A model generated the notes under the pieces. That model ran no database searches. It was not told where the DNA came from and saw only the letters and a program-made list of their open reading frames with translations. Below, piece by piece: positions 32,961 to 44,500 of a stretch of 64,000 nucleotides of DNA. Source of the stretch: Incurvaria masculella (lineage: Eukaryota > Arthropoda > Insecta > Lepidoptera > Incurvariidae); assembly GCA_946894095.1 (NCBI GenBank), contig OX335653.1, forward strand, positions 2,733,001 to 2,797,000, written 5' to 3'. Position numbers and translations under genes: made by a program. Every line of letters starts with the position of its first letter. Within the stretch, counting starts at the first letter, position 1.

Positions 32961-33277
32961 CTTTATTATTAAAAATAAAAACCCTCCAGTCGCAACGACC
33001 AACTTCAAAACGCACAATCTTTCTTCCATCATCATTTAAAGCCAAATTTGTTTTAATTAATCCACTATCCTATATCAATTGAACCTAGAACCGATTATCC
33101 TATATTAAAAAAGTATGACTATGAAATATTAAACTATTTTTATTTTTGAATAAAAAGACATTAGACATACGGTTTTATTTCAAAGCAAAGGTTTTAGAAT
33201 GTTTCGAAAAAAAGTTTAAGAGGAAAATTTAAATGCTGCGACTAAAATGATGAAGCTTTAGGCGGTTGCGACTAGAG

Positions 33278-33580
33278 TTAAGAGGGGGCGTCCATTAATT
33301 ACCTGAGACGAGAAGGAATCCCACCCAATCTCACGTGAGGCAAGAAACAGTGCAACATTTCGAGAAAACTGGGTAAAGTTAAGTGAAACATGTTTCTCAC
33401 AAAATATAGAAGCTTTCCTCGTAAATTGATGACCTGTTTGAATAAATCCAGCCCAATCGAGCACAGATTAACGTGCTTACACTAAAAATACGCATTTTGA
33501 AAAATCTCACGTGAGATTTGAAGGGGAGAGAAGGGGTCGAGCCAAATCGCACGCCTCACGTAATTATAGACGCCCCTTAA
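33278..33580. mobile_element. TTAA-flanked MITE, GGGGCGTC ends
   Basis: TTAA lies at 33278-33281 and 33577-33580. The left end GAGGGGGCGTCCATTAATTA and the reverse complement of the right end GGGGCGTCTATAATTACGTG are inverted repeats; both arms contain CTCACGTGAG. This fits piggyBac-like target-site choice. Confidence 0.75.
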
Positions 33581-33584
33581 ACGT

Positions 33585-35437
33585 GAGTGGCACCGCTGAT
33601 TTATATCAGGGTGCATTTTTATTGGTATTTTATAACTAAATTAAGTACTTGATATTACAGATATTAGAATTTTTAAGAAGAATAAAAACTAAATTAAAAA
33701 GAAATAATTAATGGATCACAGAATAAGCATTAAGATATGAAAATATAATAACAATAATATATTATTGTACACTATATAAGCACCAACCAAAATATAGATT
33801 GATATTGACGATCAAACTGAAAACGATTCAACATCTCTCCGGAGGTTCTACACGCACAAACATTATTTAAAATTAACCAACGTAGTCAGCAGTCATTAAA
33901 TTATGTGATGCAATCCTGTCTTGTCATGCGCAAGAGTGGTGGGGCTCCATGCAAGTGTAGCCATCATGAGGTGAACGGATGGCTATAATGAAGTCACTAA
34001 AAGTAACTTTTCAAGTCGGTTCAAAATAACGAAAATTTCAGTCCTTATTTTGAGCAATTTGAATACGTAAGCAATGGGTAGAACAATACTTACGCACAAC
34101 TGAGAGGTCACACACAAACTAGTGTATTGTTGTCATTGACTTATATATTACTTGTTGTTTTTTATCTTAATTCAAAGCATTTATAACTTTATCTGGAACT
34201 ATTTTCACAATCTTCACAGCTAAATTTCGAGACGCATTACTTGATTATAGCCATATCACCTATTAAGCCACAATCCCCACTGAGAATAGACTAATTGAAA
34301 CTAAGACTTACGAAAAGTTCTTTCTTACGTCACTTTGACACATTTTGTATGGACGAAATGAAACTTTTGACACTAGTTAGTACAACTTTTAGGTAGTCTG
34401 TTTCAGTTGCAAAGATTAATCTCCCGGAACTTTTTTCGCAAAACTTTCATGCAGGTGAGGCAGACCACCGAATCAACTGGCAAGTGGTGTATTTTACTTT
34501 AGATTTTGCTGTCATGCAAGAAATTGCACCCCTACATATCCTCGAAGAAAGCAAAGATATATTTAATGTAAAGGTTTAAACTGATCGAAACGTGTAGTTT
34601 AATGATATAAATAAAAATATTATTATTGAAAATAAAAATAAAAAATCAAATTTGCGCTAATCAAAATAGGTAAATTTCCGGATATTAACTTTTTGTTACT
34701 TTTAATTGCGTTCATTATTTTTGGTTGGTTTTTTTTTCGATCCTATTTATTTTTCAAGAACCTATTAACCATCTTAAAAGAGTGCATTGATGCAATTACA
34801 CCATGAAAAACCTATCTCGATAGCCTTGGTGGTCAAAATTCGCGAACCAAGGTTAGGTTAGGTTAGGTTGAATTCATATCTATCGATAATAGTCTCACTT
34901 TAAATTATGTTTTTCCTGCTAAATTAAAATGAGTAAAATCCATTATTTCCGTAGTCCTGGAAATAATGGGGTATAGTCCTGCTGACACAGATCACGTTTC
35001 ACCGAATTCCTCGGGGTATATATTCCAAAGAAAGACAACTGAGCATAAATGTTACGCGTTTTGAACATTTCGAAGAACTTTTTTGGAAAAGCAAAGATTT
35101 CTTACAGAAAAATGATATTTTCTTGTACATTCTGATAAAACAAAACCGAATCTAACCAACGACAATACACACGTTTAAATCAAAGTTTCTAGGATATGTT
35201 ACCATTTTCTTTCCTACATTGTCTGTTAGGAACCATACATACCCTAATACTATTAATAGCTTACAATAATATGTTTATCGGTGACCTCCATTAGAAACTA
35301 CTTGTTCGCGTAAGGATAATAAATACATACATTTATATAGTGCAGTCAGCTGAAAAAAGTTTCCTGGAGACTCTAGCGTTTCTGTGGATACATAGAATTA
35401 TTTCTAACTTACAATCTAAAATTCCAATAAAATTGCA
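33585..35437. other. No gene recognised; (GGTTA)4 at about 34850-34869
   Basis: Intergenic sequence downstream of the peroxidase stop, including its 3' UTR, whose end I cannot place: no AATAAA lies close behind the stop, and the nearest variant is TATAAA on the minus strand at about 35332-35337. Confidence 0.4.
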
Positions 35438-35507
35438 TCAACGCTCCTTGAATTTGGTGAGGTCCATTCTCGGGATATGTGGGCTGTCACACGGCACTGG
35501 TTCGTTG
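35438..35507 (-). CDS. Peroxidase exon 15: C-terminus and stop
   Basis: The acceptor is TGATTTACTTATTTTCAG before CAACGAACC. It encodes [20 protein letters not shown] then ER and TGA. A closing N-x-V-P-C..IP..DL pattern is typical of insect heme peroxidases. One base of entry phase completes the Gly split with exon 14. Confidence 0.85.
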
Positions 35508-38500
35508 CTGAAAATAAGTAAATCAAGCTTGTTTTATTGATCTTAAGAATAGATTAGCCTTGGTGCTCGAGGTTAGGCAATGCTGGGCGTGGTCAGGTTC
35601 TGGGTGGGTTAGGGATAGGGTTAGCCTTGCGGTTCGGATTCCACTTAAAACTGTAGATTATTTTTCTTTGTTATGTTACTGGACATGAATGGCTAATACC
35701 ACACCTACTACCATGGTATCAGCTCAACATACCATTTGGGTACTAGGGGCCATGGCAGGACCTTCCTTATACCCTAACACCTATTACGGCGTTTTCATAC
35801 CTACAGGTTTACATGGATTTAGAACCTGACTAAATTGCATTTATACAACTCAGAAAGAGAACGTAAGGGGTGCATGCACGAAGCGATTGAACTCACGACC
35901 CATTAAATGAGAGATGAGGACCCGCGTCGTGAGCTACAAACCACTTGGTATCAGGTTGAGTTTATGGCGTATTGCTGCATTCTTAGAATGTTGACTGTGC
36001 GTTTTCTCAACAAACCGCCTAACATAGCTCTCCACATCAAGAATAGGCCATGTGAGGGGAACAAGGGGGCGATTTGGGCAGGAGGAAACTGCAAGGCGTG
36101 TGCGTGCGAAGGCCTACGCTGTCGCTGTTGTTGCACATCACAAGCGCCATGGGTATTTTAGGCTCGAGAGAGGCGCAGGTCCACGGCGTCACTGTTGTCG
36201 CACACCACGTGCACCAACGATCGACACGTTCTTACGGGAACAAGACTTCACCCGGGCAAGTTAGGCAGAATATAGGTACGCCGCGCGTGCGTGCCCAGTT
36301 ACACGCTGTGGCAGTTCTCGCACACCAAATGCACCATCGACACCATCTTAGATGAATCAGATCTCATCCGGGCAGAGAACGTTGGGCAGAAGGGCGCGAA
36401 CAGGTCCACGGCGTCGCTGTTGTCGCATACCCTGCGCACCGTCGAAACCTTCTAGGCGAAAAAAGAGCTCACTCGAGCAAGTCAGGCAGGATGAAGGTGC
36501 GCGGCGCGTGCGCGTCCATATCGTCACTATTGACGCCCACCAGGCGCCATCGACACCATCTTAGAGGAATAAAAGCTCATACGCCAAGTTGGGCGGGTGA
36601 AAGTTGGTCGCACACCACGTGCACTATCAATCGACACGTTCTTAGGGGAACGAGAGTTCACCCGGGCAAGCTGGGCAAGAGGATGCGCAGGTCCACGGCG
36701 TCGCTGTTGCCCCCTGCATGGGGAAATTAGAGCTCACCCGGGCAAGTTTGGCAGAAGGAAGGCGCGCGGCGCGTACGCACGCAGCTCGATGCCATCGCTG
36801 TTGTCGCACACCACGCGCGCCATCGACACCTTCTTGATCTCCGCTAGTTGCTCTGTGGGCACATCGAATACTCTTTGCGATAACGTTACTTTCATGCCTT
36901 TACACCCGAAATGAAGACAAATATGTTTCATTTCATTTCATTTTTATTCATCCTATAGGTACATTACATACACTCAGATACGTCAGATGGTTGCAAGAAG
37001 TAACATACAAATTTTTACACTACACTACTCAGATCACTACTACTATACATCTCAGATCATATAAACATGTCTATTATTATAAAGTTTTACTTTCATCATC
37101 AGCTGTAAAGAGGCCTTGTCATAAATAGAGAGTCAGATAAAAAAGAATACATTAATTATTAGATTGTCCAATGGAAAGAGATCGACTCATTGGTAGACTA
37201 ACATTTTAACATCGTCAGCTGTAAAGAGGCTTTGTCAAATAGTGTAAATGAGAATCATTTCTGACAAATTAAAGTTGACCTTGGAGCAAAAGGGACTTTC
37301 CAATATTAGTACTCGTTTTTTAACTATACTTACATAATTACTTGACCTTACAGGTCTCAGTGATAACTAAAAGCCAACGATACACGAATGCAGAAGTCGC
37401 ATCATTGCTACTGATTGAACCATTATCTGCCGCTATCAATAAGGCGCCGCGCCAGGGTTCTAGGTCATCTACCGATGTCACTACCTTCAGTGAAAGCACC
37501 CGGGTTGACGTCGGGACCGTGCTCGTAGAAGTGGCGGTCGCCGCGGCGCATGCGCGAGAACTGGTCCGCCAGCAGGTCGCCGAAGGTGACCCCCACCGCC
37601 GCGTCCGGCAGCGGCTGCTCAAGCAGGCCCCCCACCCACAGGTCCAGGTCGTCGGGGGTGGCGTACACGGAGGATAGCCGATCAGCCGCCTGTTGGGTTC
37701 AATATTGCTGTCACGGTAAAATCCAAGCAAGAATATTTACGGAGGAACTAAAACAAGCAGTTCGGAGGGATCCGAGGGATGGTCTGATTTTCGAAAATTC
37801 CTATAAGACTTGGGGTTAACACTTGGCAAATCAAAACGCAGAAGCCTTAGGCAGAGCGAAAAGCAAGCTTGGTAGCTGCGAGTCGGCGGTAGTGGTTGCA
37901 GCAGTACTGATCCTAGTCATATTCGCGCAAAGTCCTCTACCACTTGGCCTACAAAGCGCCAACAAAAATGCAGATCTAACCTAGGCCGAGAACGGCCAGA
38001 AGCTAGTGCAGCGCTCAGCGCACGCGAGCCAGCCGTAAAACTTGTAGGAGCACTGTGTGTGGCCTCTTTATTTCTGAAGTCCTTTGTGACTTGGAGCTAC
38101 AAAGCGCCAACTAGGAACGCAGAAGTTACCTTAGCCGAGAACTGCGAGAAGCTAGTGTAAGGCTCGGCACTCGTTGTCACAGTTTTCGTTGGTCGCAGTA
38201 GCACTGATCGTGGTCAAATTTTCCCAAACCCTGTTACTAATAAACCTAGATCATCCTCTGAATGTTTTGGTCCTTTCTCCCGTATCTCGAAACTGCATGT
38301 CAATGCAAAGGAAAAAATTATGTAAATCTGCGACTGGGAGCTATACATAGCGCCAACTAGGAACGCAGAAGTTACCTTGGCCCAGAACTGCGAAAAGGTG
38401 ATGCAAGGCTCAGTGCGATCGATCTAGTTGTAGTGCTCGCAGTAGCATCGCGGTCTGATTTTCCCGAAGATTTCTACGACTGAGTGCTACAAAGCGCCAA

Positions 38501-41500
38501 CTAAGAACGCAGAAGTAACCTTGGCCGAAAATTGCGAGAAGCGAGTGTAGGGCTCGGAACCGGCGAGCCGGCGGTACTGGTTGTAGGCGGGCAGGCCGTG
38601 GTCGCGGCCGCGCTGCACGTTGATGGCGGCCAAGTCCAGCCCGAACGGCTGCCCGGCGTGGAACATGTATCGGGTCAGCTGGAAAAATATCCGGAGGTTG
38701 AAGAAGTCGCTTTGTACATATTCCTACGTCCGTCGCCTTACAGGGTATACCTTTTTTTTTCTGTTCCGAGATTGGAAAAAACATTATCGTTGAACGTATG
38801 TACATAGATGTCGCTTTATAGCATGGAACATATATGTATAAAACCCTTAAGGTCTACCCTCTTACTTGGTATTTGATACAATTACCCAGTTGCATAAAAT
38901 CTCAGTAAATCATAATACTCCAAGCTGTCGTATTACAACATCTCGTAGAATGTACACGTAATTCTTATTTTATTATGTTATCTTAGTAATGTTAAGTGTA
39001 TGATTCTGTATGTCGATCTATAAAAAAAATAAATAAATAAATAGTAGTGATAGAAAATACATCGTCATCACTGAGAAAATATCCTTATTCTTGTTGTTCA
39101 TATTCACAGTGCTCTTTTATAGCGAAGGTCCTGCCATGGCACATGGTTCCTTCAGGGATGTGGCGTATTAGGCTAAGATCATAACAGTATTATGCATAAT
39201 CGACCGTTTATCGAACTTACGTTTTTTTTATGTGACTGGATGGCTAATACCACACCTTCTGTCATGGTATTAGCCCAACACACCACATGGGAACTAGGTG
39301 CCATGTCAGGACCTTCCTTATATTGCACGGCTACATTGAACTGGATGGAAAACACGCACAATTTACATTGCCGCTTCGACCATCGTTCATCCAATGCGAT
39401 GGTACCAACCCGGGCGGGATTAACCCTACCACCTAGTAAGTAAGGAAGGGGACCTACAGTTTAACGTGGAATCCGAACCACGGTCAGCCTCCCTCAACGG
39501 TCGAATGGTCACCCATCCAAAACCAGACCGGACCCAGCGTTGCTTAACTTCGGAGAGCGATCGCCGAAGTGTCGCACCACTGGGCCACTGAGGCCACAAA
39601 ACGTGCGTAGGGTATGTGTAATATTAGTCCGTTTCCAGCGCCGCACAATAGAATCTAGGATTGCAAGGATCACGCACACTGTCCGTTGTGAGGCTAGGGG
39701 AAAATTCGCCGCCACCAGAGTGGGCAGTCTGAGTTCTCACCTAAATTGGCGTTTACGGCAAACCGATCGACTGGCGTTTTCAAATGTATGGAGAAATTGA
39801 AGAGCGCGCGCCGTGGGCGTTAAGGCTGTTCCGACCCATATAAAGTTGTTTGCACACATAACGCAAAAAGTATTGCACTTTAAGCCACGAATTAATAAGA
39901 AAAGTTTAATATAGTCATATTACTTGCAGCGAAAACAATTTCACAATTTCAGGATTATTGGTTTTGTTACAATTTATTTAAATACGATTTTTATTTAACA
40001 GCGCCATCTAACGGTGTAAAACTTCTAATCGGCAATTACAACGAAACCATTAAACCTGAAATTGTGAATATGTTTTCGCTGCAACTACTATGGCTATATT
40101 TAATATTTTTTGAAGAATTCGTGCCTTAAAATGCAATTCTTTTTGCGTTCTGTGTAAAAAAAACTTTGTATGGGTCGGAACATCCTTAAGCGAACTAACA
40201 TTTGCGAGTCCGAGTTAGATTTGACAGCTTACTCAACGTTGCCGTAAATACGTCGACGTTGCGGTTTACGGCCACTCCGCGTTTTCATACAAATCGGAAG
40301 TCCGAGTTTGACTTTGACAGCTTGAAGAAGTAAAACCACAGAATATCTAGTAAAAACTTGTATGGAGTTTGACGTTTTTACGGAACTTCGAAGTTACGTA
40401 AACGCTAATTTAGGTGAGAACTGAGACTACCGGCTCAGAGTTCTGACAGAATTATACAAAAGTATCTCACTGCCTCGGTAACGAAGGGGTCGGCCGTCTG
40501 CATGGGCTGCCAGGAGAGGCCGACGAGCAGGCGGTCCATGAAGTGTCGCAGGCGCATGCGCGATGGCTGAAACATCACCTCTGGGATCGCCACCTCCTCG
40601 TATACACCCTCGGGTCCCGGTATCCTGTAGTGAAGGAAAGCGAGCTAATCACATCCGGTAGCCAGTTTTACAAACAATGTCGGTAGCAACGGCGAGTCTG
40701 ATTTTCTTGAATCCCAACATCAGGTAAGAACCCGAATTCGCAAGCAAACAAACTTTTTTTTCATGCAGCCTGACATGGGTGGCTAATACCACACAACTGA
40801 CCATTATGATATTAGCCCAATACACCACATTCCTGGAGGAATTAGGTACCATGCCAGGACATTCCCTTTATGAGCACGGCTCCATTGAACTGGATAAAAA
40901 CACGGACAACTTTTCATTGCAGCTTCGACCATCTTTTCATCCGATGCGATGGTATCAGCACGGGCGGGCTCAAACCCTACCACCTAGTAGGGGACCTTCA
41001 GTTTTACATGGATTCCGAACCATGGAGCAGCTCGCATTCATGACGAAATGCACTTATCCAACTGAGAACGAGATAGAAAGTGGGGGCGAGCATTTGATCC
41101 TAGACCTCTGGTATGCAAGGCAAGTCCCCACGCCACTAGGCTACGAGCCGCTCAGTGCACTACACTCAGTGCATTTCCACTAACACGTGGCTACACTACC
41201 ACCAAACGAATGAGCTCACTGGTTGGCCCTAGCCTAGACGACGGTATGGCTGTAGCTTACGTGAGCTTCGCACCGACGACGGAGTGGCCGAAGCGCAGCG
41301 CGGCGGCCGCGACCTCGCTCGTCATGCTCGGGTTCACGTCGGCGCTGTAGTCGGCGGAGTGCTCGCCCGGCGGCCTCGGCGACAGCTTGAACACTTCCAT
41401 GTGCTGCGGCCCTGGTACGGCGGTCTAACACGTGGCTACACTACCGCCATACGAATGAGCTCACTGGTTGGCCCTAGCCTAGACGACGGTATGGCTGTAG

Positions 41501-44500
41501 CTTACGTGAGCTTCGCACCGACGACGGAGTGGCCGAAGCGCAGCGCGGCGGCCGCGACCTCGCTCGTCATGCTCGGGTTCACGTCGGCGCCGTAGTCGGC
41601 GGAGTGCTCGCCCGGCGGCCTCGGCGACAGCTTGAACACCTCCATGTGCTGCGGCCCTGGTACCGACGTTAACAAAACTCGCGACATTACCACCCGTATT
41701 CAGAGTGGGCGGACTAACTTTAATACGCCGGACTTAACCGGTTTTTGTAGGGTTAGTCCGGTGCTAATCTCGTACTAAGTTTTGACAGGTGCTCTCTGAA
41801 TACGACAGTACATGGTTAAAGTGACATAAAACCCGATGCAAAGACCTATAAGATCGTTCGAAACGCTCGTTAAACATTATACAAAATCTAGTCGATGCCA
41901 TTATAAGTTTGAAAAAAATATATTATGCGAATTAATAGTTATCCAATTTTGCAGAAATTCGATTTTGACGTACCCGTACACGGGCAACTAACGTTGCTCA
42001 ACATGCAGCAATGCCTGTCGATGTCGTCGGCTGACAACAACCACCAATCTCCGGCAACATGGTTTATGGACATGTATGGAACTATTAATGAAGCAATTAA
42101 TTGCCCGCATGTGGCGAGCAAGTGCACGTGTTACGTGGCACTTCGATGAACACCTCACCGGCAACACGAAAAGTAGGGAGCAATTTGTAGCGATATTGCT
42201 CCACATTGCTGAGGTAATGGCCGAAAATATATTATATTGCCCCATCAATTACTCCACTGTATTTGGCAACAGTTGCCCAGCAATTAATTGCCTCAAAAAT
42301 TGCCCGTGTACGGCCACCTTTAAGGATAGGTTTCTGATCTGGATGGATCCTTTCGGAATTATGTAATTCCCATTCATACTCCACGAGAACCAGTTGGGAA
42401 CCCGCAAAATTTCGGAATGGTTACAATTTCAATTTACTCTGAAAACCCGGAAAAACCGTAATCGAATAGAGGATTTAATTGAGAATTTCGAATGAACACT
42501 AGACTCTTATAACCATTACAGTTGGAATTTAAATAGTAATAGGAGTAAGCTGTGGAGTGTTAAAAGATAAAAGCTGAGGAACCGTTCTCGGAATGACTAA
42601 ATGACTCATCATATTACCTTAAAATATTTCGCCGTCGAGACCTTTGGACCTTGGTCACCGGACGCTAAGGCTTTTGCAGATCAGATCGAAAAACTCCTAG
42701 TGGAGAAGTCTGGCGATTGTCGTGCAAAAGCCTTTTTTTTCCGAAGAATCGCTCTCGAAATTCAAAGAGGCAACGCGGCGAGTGTTCTAGGCACTTTGGG
42801 GCAAACATCGGATGCCTTCAATGAAATATTTTACCTTTAACCCAACATATTTCATTGGATCGCTCTCCGATCTACATTTTTCTTTAGTTTTAGTTTTAAT
42901 TTTTAAATTTTACTTTTAGATGTTAGACTAATATTAATTTAAAAAGATAAATAGTGGATAAACTATGCAGTTGTATGTATCTATCTGTTAAAATAAAGTG
43001 TTATATATTGGCAAATACTTAAGCAAGATGGCCTTACTGAGATTATTATTATTGAGAAAAAGTTAAAGCAGGAACCACATTTTGATCTTCTGTAAAAACA
43101 ACGTAGCAACGTTTGTGGTATCTAGTTTGGACGAATACCAATCCAGGGGGTTGATGGTTTGGCTGGATCCCTTTCTTTCTAATCTAAAGCTAAAATTTTC
43201 ACATAATGGTTCGAAAGGAAATTATCCTTTCTTTACTTATGAGGTGACGGAGCTTCCGAGTTGTTACTATGAATGTTATTAAATGAAAGATGGTTGAAAA
43301 GCGAATAATAAATCGTCTTCGTCTTTCCTCCAGTTCAATGTAGCCGTGCATATTACGTTCCGAAGGCATATGTAATAACAGTTAGGTTAGGTTAGGTTAG
43401 GTTAGGTTAGGTTAGGTTAGGTTAGGTTAGGTTAGGTTAGCCACCCAGGTATGTATGTACTTTAAAACGATACCAAAATCATCCAAACAATAAATCCTCT
43501 CACCAACGACACTTGGCAACCATTCGTTGTAAAGAATATGCTGGTACTCGGCAATGAGGAGGTGACGAGCCTCCAGGAACACGGTGTCAGGCGACCACGA
43601 CGGGTTGAGGCTCGCCAGGGCTTCCGCCAGACGGTTATGCTCGCGGATCCACAGCGTGTGGAGAGCCACCAGGGATATCATCTGATTCACGTGGTCGTCA
43701 CCTGGAGTGAACATTCAGTGCATTATTTTTTAACACGCAAGTTTTTACCTGTAACTAACGATCTTTGTTTGTATGTAGTTTGTGAGGAGCTCTTTTGAAT
43801 CCGTCAGTACGAGGTGCCTTTCTAAAACCGCTTGTAACAATGTGTAGGCAACAAAAGTACTAATTTAATCGTCAACGGTGGTAGTTTGTCCATCTCTATA
43901 AAGCAGTTCATCTCTATGTAGATTGCTCCCACACAATGCCAAAACCTTACCATCTCAAATGACCACCGTAAGCTCTCTGGTTTAACTCTCTACTGATTAG
44001 ATCAAGGGCTAAACCGGCGTAAAATATGAGAAAACATGCTAGAGAATTCGGTCAATTCTCCGATTTTTCTCAATTTACCAATCATTAGTGGATGCGAAAT
44101 ATTCTACCTAATAAGAGCGCAGAAGGTATGACAGAAACGCTTCGCAAAATTGGTCCAGAATTAAAGGAATTACCTCATATATTTTTTCACATCTTACGCC
44201 GGTTACCCCCTGATTTCGTACGTCAGAAATAAAGAATATTGATGGCAGAACGAGTGATCGTGCTTCATTATAAGATTGTTACAAGATATCAGTATTGAGC
44301 AAGTGCTGTTACTACTATAACTATCTGACTTAACACATTCACAAATACGATTGCTTCTATAAGCATCTGGCCTCCTCTTCTTCACTAAAGTTTTCTTGCT
44401 TATAATATGCTGATAATTTTACTTTGCTTTTCAAATAAATAAAAATAACGCCCAAAAATCTTGGGTTTCTTCGTCGAAAGAAGGTTGTAAAAATAAATAC

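Larger units (their letters stand above)
41181..41670 (-). repeat. 245-bp tandem duplication containing peroxidase exon 10
   Basis: Units begin TAACACGTGGCTACACTACC at 41181 and 41426 and each contains the complete 151-nt exon with acceptor AG and donor GTAAGC. I count about five base differences between the units, two of them in the exon. Confidence 0.92.
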
